Positions 27,301 through 34,335 of a DNA stretch of 64,000 nucleotides are shown here, piece after piece. This stretch comes from a virus. Location of the stretch: IMG/VR virus record IMGVR_UViG_3300032241_002083, positions 1-64,000 of that record; one strand, given 5' to 3'. Numbering within the stretch: the stretch's first letter is position 1; each line of letters starts with the position of its first letter. The notes beneath the pieces are model-generated. The model was not told the DNA's origin, searched no databases, and saw only the letters and a program-made list of their open reading frames with translations. The translations under genes and the position numbers were made by a program.

Positions 27301-29398
27301 TTCAGAATTAAAGTTTCAATATGATACACTTTGGCTTAATACATTTGTTGATTTAAATCTTTATACTTCTGCTGGTAATTTTACAAAAACACAAGTTTTA
27401 ATAACTAACAAATACTATGATTCTGTATATGGTGGATGGGCTTTAGAATTTAATGATAATATAATTAAAACTGATGATGGTATAACACATTATCGAGTTG
27501 CTTTAAATTCTATTGATATAATTTCGAGAAATACATTAGGGCAAATATCAGCAGATTTAGAAATTTTTAATAATTTGAATAAACCTCTAATCGATAAAAA
27601 ATTTAATTCTGGTTTATGGAATGTCAATATTTATGATAATCCTATTAAAACAAAAATAAATACAGATTCTTATACTAAAATACTTTTATCTGACGGTGAT
27701 ATTAAAAAGTATATTAATTCAATAATTTTTACTAATTCTGATAATATCTTAACTTTAAATGTTGTTAATATTCCTTATATGGAACAAATAACAATAAATG
27801 ACACTTTTACAGACATGGGTAATTTAGCAATTACAACAGATGGATTAAAAGATGTTAATGGAACATTTTTAGGCTATTTAAATTTTACAGGAGGAACTGG
27901 CTCTTCACAACAATTAAATCCAAGTTATATAGGCATTAATTCAGTTACAAAAATTGATGAATATATAGCTATGATAAACACTGAATATTTAATTACACCA
28001 AGTGTAACTGATATAGGTTATTTAACAACATTTATATTTGATCCATTTTTTAATTATTCACCTGTTAATCTTTTAGAAATATCTAATGATATGATGTTTA
28101 AAATACCGACAATCTTATCAGCGAATAATTTACTAATTAATGGTAAAACAAATAGTATAGTACAAAATTCAACAAACCCAGCATTTAGATTGGTTGATGG
28201 TTTAGATATAAATATAATACAAAATAACTATCATTGGATTCTAGAAGCTGAAATAGAAGATGCTGTTATTGGTATAAATAATAATGGTATAGTTTGGTAT
28301 AGTGGAATTTGGTATTCTGGTAGATGGTTTGGAGACACTTGGTATTCCGGAACTTGGGTTTCTGGCGATTGGTATAGTGGAAACTGGTTTTCATCTCAAG
28401 TAATAGATAACGGTGATAGTATATTCATAGGGAATACTAATTATAATAACTATAATTCTGTATGGTATAATGGTCGATTTTTTTCAGGCACATGGAATTC
28501 TGGTTCATGGATAAATGGTCGCTGGTATGGCGATACATGGAAATCTGGGTTGTGGTTTAATGGTATTTGGAATAATGGTATTTGGGAATCTGGTATATTT
28601 TATGGTGGTGTTTGGATAGAAGGAAATTGGTATTCTGGCACTTTTAATTCATTTAACAAACCTGCTTATTGGTTAAATGGTTCTTTTAATAGTGGAGATT
28701 TTCAAAATGGAATGTGGTATAATGGTATTTTTGGAAATAATTTTAATACATTAAATAAGTTTGGATCTTTGGCATCTAATAGTAGAAATGCCATTTGGCA
28801 AGGTGGAGTATTTTCATCAGGTAATTTTTATTCAAGTGAAAATATAGTAGGTGGAACAATTAGTGCTTCACCAATTCATAAATACTCACAATGGAAAACT
28901 GGTAGTTTTAATTCTGGCAATTTTTATGGAGGTATAGTTTATAATATAAACATAAGTGGTAGTGAATGGATTTCAGGTATTTTAATGGATATAGAAATTA
29001 TAGGAATTAATTTACAAACAAACATAATAACATTAAATGGCTTATTTATGTTTAACATAGGTGATTATGTTAATATGCTTGCTAATGGAACTACAACACC
29101 TTATTTACAACTTGGTAATTATTCTAATTATGGCAGATATCGTGTTGCTTTAATTGAGTATGACTACAATAATAATTGGACTTTCTTAACTTTAAATTAT
29201 GATTTAAGTAGTTTAGGTGTTACAGGTTATTATGCAGGCACAGCAAGTTATAATATAGATACTGGTATGAGATTAGTTAGTAAATTTAATAACATAGATT
29301 GGAGTAGCGGCATTTGGTATAATGGTATATTCGAAAGTGGTAATTTTTACGGAGGAATGTGGTATAATGGTGTATTTAATGGTAATTGGGGAATTTAA
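24392..29398 (+). CDS. Giant tail/adhesin protein with propeller-like region and W-x-x-G repeats
   Basis: A 1668-aa protein. Residues about 290-430 hold Asp-box/Ycf48-like propeller motifs ('YYTKDGGFNWTSL', 'WMCGDNGNILRM', 'FLAGENGLFV'). The centre is long beta-rich Ser/Asn sequence. From about residue 1300 the C-terminus is built from W/F-x-x-G units spaced five residues apart (WYSGTW, WVSGDW, WYNGIF, FNSGNF), in two blocks split by spacer domains; the final block ends the protein. The same units fill the 2330-aa protein at 55745, so the two are related. Likely surface-exposed tail or fibre proteins; W-x-x-G arrays resemble a stacked solenoid. There is no signal peptide. Confidence 0.75.
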   Translation: MYIYNTDTQMWVKQTDTLSQDNYDNLKQDLSQLQLYSRDLSGATYLYTSNTASIYDSLKYKDNSTWVVSPLYSNWTSLPTDGSIIDPSSLNTYQNYSYEYGFSLKNFFTPLKTIDSLNTINVSVATTEQIDLNSSTFSQIDGIDLLNGNLVLVKDQLSTVDLDFTVNPDSYFDVNYYFVSTNIADITYEYYNSDNGIYIFQNGQLIKQDLMTYSLISQLSIYVQLGTTYQDSQFALSRKKNGFYPIKGEPFEFKSSKNYLVRNQVDYHNLFESNYYDILKHATQSLTIEGFTYTIPSRLLYVGDFGIILNLQQLSYSQYVWNPYKDNIRSITQTTNYYWMCGDNGNILRMSKLDFSIIKIDLGDEWRQLMSISFVNDLNGMVVGKNNCIYYTKDGGFNWTSLNIGQENWSYNRCLYYNYNLIFLAGENGLFVELTYSDLSGFNFEQINLVKNLSLTDTYDLIQDINDMYYTHFDTYQYGWGLTYATAVDLMAGNGITYSMDCLFMVTNNSNILCYEINNFVTEHDVLYLSFSQSLGDLTSITRQNGTNNMFVSGDNLYTFDINTFKYVSTTSNQIGGSSYSIVASTYSNRIFDFEGVDLYRACNFANIYDYNYTSSIETSIQTETVIPKMLFMEYDMADKLNFFDENFNYRLPNSVTFSGSTLSEIYFNNNQATWLDYLKDIWKVYPAVGADTSSGNEITLNTLFSIRNTSSITFSSSDITLNYNDISGLYPNVGSYITSRWNPFTPTVPSSGYSVFMNSYISVFKLPNDFCVPGDILMISASNINANLMVNYGLTTSALFTYFYAFNDFNTAILNSIKNSPSLSITNLNKFENASVLVSNFENHPISTGYNLTYDGNNLTVNPVFNNYTAYKSLEANLNVINGSTLTTNNLIYEDTFNLFGYTPKYSLLNYLSNINSTFTASKIFYSMPIYVGLPCNGASSFTSTNIYFDSNLPLPGTMSYAKNKLLFGSELKFQYDTLWLNTFVDLNLYTSAGNFTKTQVLITNKYYDSVYGGWALEFNDNIIKTDDGITHYRVALNSIDIISRNTLGQISADLEIFNNLNKPLIDKKFNSGLWNVNIYDNPIKTKINTDSYTKILLSDGDIKKYINSIIFTNSDNILTLNVVNIPYMEQITINDTFTDMGNLAITTDGLKDVNGTFLGYLNFTGGTGSSQQLNPSYIGINSVTKIDEYIAMINTEYLITPSVTDIGYLTTFIFDPFFNYSPVNLLEISNDMMFKIPTILSANNLLINGKTNSIVQNSTNPAFRLVDGLDINIIQNNYHWILEAEIEDAVIGINNNGIVWYSGIWYSGRWFGDTWYSGTWVSGDWYSGNWFSSQVIDNGDSIFIGNTNYNNYNSVWYNGRFFSGTWNSGSWINGRWYGDTWKSGLWFNGIWNNGIWESGIFYGGVWIEGNWYSGTFNSFNKPAYWLNGSFNSGDFQNGMWYNGIFGNNFNTLNKFGSLASNSRNAIWQGGVFSSGNFYSSENIVGGTISASPIHKYSQWKTGSFNSGNFYGGIVYNINISGSEWISGILMDIEIIGINLQTNIITLNGLFMFNIGDYVNMLANGTTTPYLQLGNYSNYGRYRVALIEYDYNNNWTFLTLNYDLSSLGVTGYYAGTASYNIDTGMRLVSKFNNIDWSSGIWYNGIFESGNFYGGMWYNGVFNGNWGI

Positions 29399-29409
29399 TT
29401 ATTAAAAAT

Positions 29410-29417
29410 AATATATA
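29410..29417 (+). promoter_or_regulatory. AATATATA element upstream of 29422 gene
   Basis: AATATATA-CATT-ATG; supports the start at 29422 instead of the in-frame ATG at 29386, which lies inside the preceding gene. Confidence 0.55.
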
Positions 29418-29421
29418 CATT

Positions 29422-29781
29422 ATGAAAAAATTCACGATTTATTTAAAAGAAGCCGAAGAAGTAAAAATTGATATTAAACTTAAAGAAGAATTATTAGAGA
29501 TGGTAAAAAAATCTTTAAATACTTCTGATGCTAAAACTGTAAATGATTTCATTGAGGCATATAAAGAAGATTCTGATAAGAATCAAATAGAGGGTTTGAT
29601 AAACGATGCTGATGTTTATGACTTTTATTTAAAATTTATGGATGAGATAGATGAAATTTTATCAGAATCAAATTTTTTTGAAAAAACTCCGAAAGAATTA
29701 AATACCTTTTCTTTATACACTTATTTAGTAGCTGGCACAAAAAATGCCGTCAAAATTACTATTGACGGCATAAAAGAATAA
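29422..29781 (+). CDS. Small acidic protein with capsid-targeting-like leader
   Basis: A 119-aa protein beginning MKKFTIYLKEAEEVK; 'Y-L-K-E' fits an (L)-x-E cleavage site. The rest is acidic and helical ('DFIEAYKEDSD', 'YDFYLKFMDEIDEIL'), with no known domain. The longer start at 29386 is rejected because it overlaps the upstream gene and because the AATATATA-N4 box precedes 29422. Its last 40 bases double as a minus-strand terminator. Confidence 0.65.
   Translation: MKKFTIYLKEAEEVKIDIKLKEELLEMVKKSLNTSDAKTVNDFIEAYKEDSDKNQIEGLINDADVYDFYLKFMDEIDEILSESNFFEKTPKELNTFSLYTYLVAGTKNAVKITIDGIKE
29739..29771 (-). terminator. Minus-strand terminator inside the 3' end of the 29422 gene
   Basis: Ten-bp stem ATGCCGTCAA/TTGACGGCAT with an 8-base loop; on the minus strand the stem is followed by a run of seven T. 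It would end the 36.6-29.8 kb minus-strand block. Confidence 0.75.
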
Positions 29782-29787
29782 TTTAAT

Positions 29788-30843
29788 TTATTTAAAACCT
29801 ATTTTGTTTTTAACTTTATTTAAGAAATTATTTTTTATAATATCAGAGTTATAAATATCAGTTAATGTATTTTGTCCTTCAACATATTCCCTACCGAGTT
29901 TTTTGGCTAATTTCTTAGCTTTTTCTTCTTCTAATGGTAAAAATTCATGAGAAGAAAGTAATCTTCCCCTTCTTAATAAAGCTTTGTCTATTTTATCAAT
30001 GTTGGTATTAAAAGTGCAAATAAATTGTGATTTTAAGGTTTGACCAAGTAATCCATCACTTAAATTAAGTAATGCTGAAATTGGCGAGTGTCCATCTATT
30101 TCTCTGCTTATAATAATTTTTTCAGCATCTTCAATTATAAAGACTGAATTGCTTTGACTCATTAGTAATTGTAAAAATTGTGGAGAATCCATCATTACCG
30201 CAACACTATTTGGAATATAGATAAGATTTTTATCTACTAAACTAGTAAGGCAAGAAATATATGAAGTTTTACCTGTGCCAGGAAGACCATAAAATAAATG
30301 CACTCCATTTTTATCAGAATTAAGTTCGTTGACTATTAATTCATGATTTTGCACTAAATCATCATTATAATTATCTACATCAAAATCATAACGAGTTAAT
30401 GGTGAATAATAAACTGTTAATCCATTAGAATTTTGAATTATTACACCAATTTCCTTTTTCTTTCTCTCTAATTTTAGAGAAAGTGATTCAAAATCTGATA
30501 TTAATTTTTTAGGATAATTAACATAAAAAATCATATAACTTGAAGAATCAGAATGATGGTCCTTATAAAGACGAACCATTATATCTTCAAAGAAGTAAAT
30601 ATAATTAATTTGAGAATTAGTATCATGAATATATTTTTTATGTCGTGGCAGATTCTTTTCTATAAACCTACATATCTTATCAATATCTGGGGTAGTTTCA
30701 TTATTATCTTGGTTTCTATAAGAATGTAAACTACATAATTTACCATATTCTGTAAAATATAATCTATAAAGATTATCATAAAAATAACCAAACCCATCAG
30801 AATAAATAGCGGGCGTTCCTTGAATTGAATGATTTTCTATCAT
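29788..30843 (-). CDS. BCS1/AAA+ ATPase
   Basis: A 351-aa protein with an N-terminal 180-residue alpha/beta region and a C-terminal AAA+ module: Walker A GLPGTGKT (186-193), Walker B 'SVFIIEDAE' (about 233-241), sensor-1 'ICTFNTN', and an arginine-finger region 'ALLRRGRL'. The spacing and 'LLNLSDG' element resemble the Bcs1-like branch, whose members remodel protein complexes. It ends the minus-strand block and is coupled by one base to the Smr gene. Substrate unknown. Confidence 0.85.
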   Translation of the reverse strand: MIENHSIQGTPAIYSDGFGYFYDNLYRLYFTEYGKLCSLHSYRNQDNNETTPDIDKICRFIEKNLPRHKKYIHDTNSQINYIYFFEDIMVRLYKDHHSDSSSYMIFYVNYPKKLISDFESLSLKLERKKKEIGVIIQNSNGLTVYYSPLTRYDFDVDNYNDDLVQNHELIVNELNSDKNGVHLFYGLPGTGKTSYISCLTSLVDKNLIYIPNSVAVMMDSPQFLQLLMSQSNSVFIIEDAEKIIISREIDGHSPISALLNLSDGLLGQTLKSQFICTFNTNIDKIDKALLRRGRLLSSHEFLPLEEEKAKKLAKKLGREYVEGQNTLTDIYNSDIIKNNFLNKVKNKIGFK

Positions 30844-31118
30844 TATTTAAATGTTATTTTAGTGCTACCGAAACCATATAAAGGATGATATTCGTTGACA
30901 CAATTGTCAACATGTGGATGACTCTTTGCTAAAAGATGAATTTCTTTTTTTAAAATTCCACTTCCTATACCGTGTATAATTATCAATTCAAATTCACCAT
31001 TTACTAATGCTTTATCTAATTCAGATTCAAATAAATCTAATTGCATTTGAAGTGCTTGGCGAGGATCAAAATCCTTTGATTGTGTTATATAACTTGGAAG
31101 ATGTAAATCAATTACCAT
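30843..31118 (-). CDS. Smr-domain protein
   Basis: A 91-aa stand-alone Smr domain: 'VIDLHLPSY' (the D-L-H motif), 'LIIIHGIGSGILKKEI' (H-G-x-G-x-G-x-L) and a terminal 'LYGFGSTKITF' (G-x-G-x-T). Smr domains of MutS2 and relatives nick or cleave nucleic acid. In Bacteroidetes similar domains close DUF2027 proteins; here it stands alone. Stop/start overlap with the AAA gene indicates one operon. Confidence 0.85.
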   Translation of the reverse strand: MVIDLHLPSYITQSKDFDPRQALQMQLDLFESELDKALVNGEFELIIIHGIGSGILKKEIHLLAKSHPHVDNCVNEYHPLYGFGSTKITFK

Positions 31119-31320
31119 ATTTTCTTTTTAAGAAGTAATAAATATGTATTGATACTACTGAAAAATTGACAAGTGTAATAGGAATATCTGCTTTACAAAT
31201 ACCATAAACTATCCACAAAACACATGCGATAGAGCTAACTATGCGTAGTTTTAGAATATCTTTGAATGTAAAAGATAATATAGTAGTTATTGTGGCAAGA
31301 TATCCTATTGCATCTATCAT
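31108..31320 (-). CDS. Small membrane protein, SWEET/YgjV-like
   Basis: A 70-aa protein starting MIDAIGYLATI, with three predicted membrane segments (about residues 3-18, 25-42 and 46-64) and the pattern 'LSFTFKDILKLRIVSSIACV' ... 'VYGI' ... 'ITLVNFSVVSIHIYYF'. This is the shape of small YgjV/PQ-loop-like half-transporters of Bacteroidetes. I chose the ATG at 31320 because it overlaps the yqeY stop as TAATG; an ATG four codons upstream (31332) is possible. Overlaps the Smr start by 11 bases. Confidence 0.7.
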   Translation of the reverse strand: MIDAIGYLATITTILSFTFKDILKLRIVSSIACVLWIVYGICKADIPITLVNFSVVSIHIYYFLKRKYGN

Positions 31321-31760
31321 TACGCTAAACACTTTTTAGCAATATCAGAAATAGTTTTACCGTCTGCTTTACCAATTAATTTTTTAGAAACTAAACCGAT
31401 AACTTTGCCCATTTCTTTAATAGAAGTAGCATTAACTTCCGCAATAGCCGCCTTAACTTCGGCTTCAATTTCAGATTCAGACATTTGTTTTGGTAAAAAT
31501 TTTTCAATTACAGAAATTTCAAACATTTCTTTTTCAGCCAATTCATTTCTACCGTTTTGTGCGAAAATAGCAGCCGATTCTTGCCGCTGTTTGACCATAC
31601 GTTGTAATTCTTTAAGACGGATATCTTCCGTAACTTCTTTACCAGAAGTGTTAAGTGTTAAAAATGATGCTTTAATACCTCTTAAAGCATTAAGAGTTTC
31701 AGAATCTTTTGCTTTCATGGCTTCCTTCATGGATTCCATGACTTTTGTTTCGAGTGTCAT
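31320..31760 (-). CDS. GatB/YqeY-domain protein
   Basis: A 146-aa protein matching stand-alone GatB/YqeY proteins over its full length: 'MKEAMKAKDSETLNALRGIK', 'ELQRMVKQRQESAAIFAQ', 'VIEKFLPKQMSESEI', 'EMGKVIGLVSKKLIGKADG'. The domain is homologous to the tRNA-binding tail of GatB, the amidotransferase that turns Asp-tRNA(Asn) into Asn-tRNA(Asn). The wording is close to Bacteroidetes YqeY, suggesting host capture. It lies in the same block as a phage AspRS, which makes a role in tRNA aminoacylation attractive but unproven. Confidence 0.9.
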   Translation of the reverse strand: MTLETKVMESMKEAMKAKDSETLNALRGIKASFLTLNTSGKEVTEDIRLKELQRMVKQRQESAAIFAQNGRNELAEKEMFEISVIEKFLPKQMSESEIEAEVKAAIAEVNATSIKEMGKVIGLVSKKLIGKADGKTISDIAKKCLA

Positions 31761-31764
31761 ATTA

Positions 31765-32271
31765 CTAGTTTTTAATTAATTCAATTAAATTTAAAAAACG
31801 ATGAAATGATTTTTCTTTAATTTCATCCGCTGTTAAAAATCCAGCCCAATCAACTTCTTCTATTTGAAGCTGATCTTTCGGAACTATTTCAGAAGTTAAA
31901 CCAATTTCTGATAAATCATTTATTTTAACAATAAAAAGATAAACTATTTTATGTATAGTTTTCTTTTTCGAAAAATACAAAACCTCTATTGGAGTTTCAA
32001 TATTTAATATTTTATTTTTCGAAATGGAAATTCCAATTTCCTCTTTTGTTTCTCTTATAGCTGCATCAATAAAAGATTCTCCTTCATCAACACCACCTTT
32101 TGCTGGTGAATATGAGCCAAACCAAGAACCGTTTGTTGGATGACAAAATAATATTTTATTCTTGTAAAGAATACAAGTACCAGCAGAGATTTTCATTTTC
32201 TTTTTCTTTGATTCAAAGATACGAAAATTATTTGATAATTCAAAATCTAAACTTATATTATTTTTTTTCAA
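31765..32271 (-). CDS. Nudix hydrolase, MutT-like
   Basis: A 168-aa protein with a full Nudix box at residues 59-81 (G-x5-E-x7-R-E-T-K-E-E-I-G-I) after 'WFGSYSPAKGG'. It probably hydrolyses a modified or alarmone-type nucleotide. The first 25 residues before 'MKISAGTCILY' are poorly conserved-looking and overlap the end of the methylase gene by 14 bases; a start at that internal Met is possible. Interestingly the extension contains 'NNFRIFESKKK', reminiscent of the leader motif but not at the N-terminus. Confidence 0.88.
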   Translation of the reverse strand: MKKNNISLDFELSNNFRIFESKKKKMKISAGTCILYKNKILFCHPTNGSWFGSYSPAKGGVDEGESFIDAAIRETKEEIGISISKNKILNIETPIEVLYFSKKKTIHKIVYLFIVKINDLSEIGLTSEIVPKDQLQIEEVDWAGFLTADEIKEKSFHRFLNLIELIKN

Positions 32272-33172
32272 CTTTCTTTTTCTTTCTTTTTTCTAAAATT
32301 TCTTCTCTGGAAATTATAAAATTATTTTTTTGATTTTTATTTTCATTTGAATAAGGAATAACATTTTGAATTCTTTGTTCGGATAAAGTCACATAAATTT
32401 CATTTATATCAATTCCTATAAAATTTCTATTATTCATTTTAGCCATTTTAAGCGTTGTTCCAGAACCACACATAGGGTCTAAAATTACATCTCCTTCGTT
32501 GCTCCAACTTAAAATATGATCTTCTGCTAAAGATTCTGGAAAACTTGCTGGATGATAGTAAGATAATTTATCACCACCAAAACCTTTTCCATTTACAATA
32601 TACCAAACATTATATCTTGTTCCATATTCACCAACGGTAAATCCTTCTTTCATTTGTTTAATTGAACCGTCTTTTTGACGTGTAGAAGGTGTGCCAAATG
32701 TTTTTGATCCAGCCCATTTATTTGGCTTATCTTTAATTAGATTAACAATATTAGGACGTTTACCTTTTAAAAAAATAAACATGTATTCAAATACTTGATC
32801 ATATCTACCTGTTTCATGATAAGCGGCGCCATTTTTATGATAAATCATAGTATCATAAATTTTAAATCCAATTTCTTGGAATTTAAGTGCTTGTCGAAAA
32901 GAAGTGCCTGTTTCGCCACCATCAATAACTTGATCATTGACAACCCAAACAACTATACCACCCTCTTTTGTAATTCGGTATAATTCTTGTGCCATTTCCA
33001 CAAATGGAAATGAATAATAATCATCAAAAATTTTGTCAGTAATTTTATTATTATAGGATCTTAATGTGTCATAAGGAGGAGAAGTAACCGTTAAATCTAT
33101 TGAATTATCGGGTATATTTTTCATTATATCAACACTATTGCCGTGTAAAACTTTATTTAAAAATCTATTCAT
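32258..33172 (-). CDS. DNA methyltransferase, beta class (N4-cytosine or N6-adenine)
   Basis: A 304-aa amino-methyltransferase with catalytic TSPPY at residues 30-34 preceding the SAM-binding 'LDPMCGSGTTLKMA' near residue 232, the motif order of the beta class. 'GKRPNIVNLI' and 'TRYNVWYI' are typical of phage and restriction-type members. TSPPY is commonest in N4-cytosine enzymes, but N6-adenine is not excluded. No restriction endonuclease is beside it, so it is an orphan enzyme, likely for protection from host restriction. The basic tail ('EILEKRKKKKVEKK') may aid DNA binding. Confidence 0.9.
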   Translation of the reverse strand: MNRFLNKVLHGNSVDIMKNIPDNSIDLTVTSPPYDTLRSYNNKITDKIFDDYYSFPFVEMAQELYRITKEGGIVVWVVNDQVIDGGETGTSFRQALKFQEIGFKIYDTMIYHKNGAAYHETGRYDQVFEYMFIFLKGKRPNIVNLIKDKPNKWAGSKTFGTPSTRQKDGSIKQMKEGFTVGEYGTRYNVWYIVNGKGFGGDKLSYYHPASFPESLAEDHILSWSNEGDVILDPMCGSGTTLKMAKMNNRNFIGIDINEIYVTLSEQRIQNVIPYSNENKNQKNNFIISREEILEKRKKKKVEKK

Positions 33173-33194
33173 ATGTGTTATATGACAGATTGAT

Positions 33195-33677
33195 TTAAAG
33201 TTTTTTATACCAAAAATGAATATGACGTATAAATTTAAACGAGGGTTTTACTAATTTTGTTTTCATACCAAAAGGTCTTTCAAATATAATTGGTTGAAAA
33301 TCATTATTTAATTCAAATAAGTCTATGCATTTTTTATTAATAAATTCAAATACTTCTTTTTGAGAAGTATTTTCTTTTATCCAAATAATATATTGCTCTA
33401 CATCATTTGGAAGCATATATGGAAATTGATTTTTTAAAAAAAGACAATTAGAATTATCAAATTTAATAGTTTCTAAAAGTTGATTTTTATCAAAGGAATG
33501 GTAGTATTTTTGCATTTCATCTGATTTAATCGGAACTAATCGTAAATCTCTAATTAATTCTCTTACTTTTAGTAAATCATCAAATGATTTAAAATCTTCT
33601 ATAAAAATAAGATATGGTTTATCTAATTCTTCTTTTATAAGAATATTTTGTGATGTTAATAATTTTTCAGTGAGCAT
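33195..33677 (-). CDS. Hypothetical protein, possibly DUF3605-like
   Basis: A 160-aa protein. The elements 'NQFPYMLPNDVEQYIIWIKE', 'IIFERPFGMKT' and a terminal 'FKFIRHIHFWYK' follow the order of DUF3605-type proteins ('PY.LP.gveHy..W', 'F.Np....S', 'H.H..'). No catalytic role is known for that group. It abuts the next gene upstream (stop/start adjacent), so both are probably co-transcribed. Confidence 0.5.
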   Translation of the reverse strand: MLTEKLLTSQNILIKEELDKPYLIFIEDFKSFDDLLKVRELIRDLRLVPIKSDEMQKYYHSFDKNQLLETIKFDNSNCLFLKNQFPYMLPNDVEQYIIWIKENTSQKEVFEFINKKCIDLFELNNDFQPIIFERPFGMKTKLVKPSFKFIRHIHFWYKKL

Positions 33678-34010
33678 TTAGTCTAATTTAATAATAACAA
33701 AATGAAAATCTTTCCAATCACCTTTTGTTTTTAGAATACCACGAAATGGATCTTTCCATGTCTTATAATATTTATTACCTTTTTCTAATAAGAAATTTAG
33801 AAATGATTGTGCTTCTTCTTTTGTTTTCCAAATTTTTATATAATCTCTATTATCATACCAATTGATGAATTTTATATCATCGTTAAATCCTATAAAATTT
33901 GATTTTTCAGTAAGATTTGGATTGAAATTTTCATCAAGTATTTGGGATATTTTAAGATCCCTTAATTCGGCTATCTTTTCCACTACATAAATAACCCATT
34001 TTTCTTGCAT
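33678..34010 (-). CDS. Hypothetical protein, 110 aa
   Basis: Aromatic-rich small protein ('FNDDIKFINWYDNRDYIKIW', 'KYYKTWKDPFRGIL'), no family recognised, no leader or membrane segment. A perfect TGTTATATAACA palindrome lies 20-30 bases upstream of its start and may be an operator or promoter. Confidence 0.6.
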   Translation of the reverse strand: MQEKWVIYVVEKIAELRDLKISQILDENFNPNLTEKSNFIGFNDDIKFINWYDNRDYIKIWKTKEEAQSFLNFLLEKGNKYYKTWKDPFRGILKTKGDWKDFHFVIIKLD

Positions 34011-34062
34011 TAATAAAACTATATTTATATGTTATATAACAACCTATAAATATAGTTTTAAT

Positions 34063-34335
34063 TTAATCCGATAATATGTCATCTATTCTGCTATCTCGCT
34101 GTTTTGCTAATAGATAATCATGATAAATAGTATCCTTTGTAACAGCTATTTCATATATTTTTTGAAATACTTCTTCATGATTATGAAAATCTTCTTGCCA
34201 TAATTCTTCCTAATCATTTACTTTTGAAAAAATTGTGATACTATCCTTATCAAGATAACAAAACTTTGTATGATATTTTTTTGGATAATTATCCTTCAAA
34301 TGTTGATAAATTAATTCAATATAAAAATATTCCAT
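34063..34335 (-). pseudogene. Small gene interrupted by one in-frame TAG, with R-x3-I-D-x-I-L tail
   Basis: From an ATG overlapping the AspRS stop (TAATG) the minus strand encodes 41 residues (MEYFYIELIYQHLKDNYPKK...), then TAG at 34210-34212. The same frame then runs for 48 residues to TAA at 34063, ending 'KQRDSRIDDILSD'. The continuous protein-like composition on both sides and the tail shared with other proteins here suggest a 90-aa gene carrying a single nonsense codon. It could be a true pseudogene, read-through, or a base error. Confidence 0.6.

Noticed and set aside
28300-29390. Repetitive DNA in the 1668-aa gene as a possible CRISPR or tandem repeat array
   Set aside because: The repetition is at the protein level (W-x-x-G every five residues) with varied codons and no constant DNA repeats or spacers.
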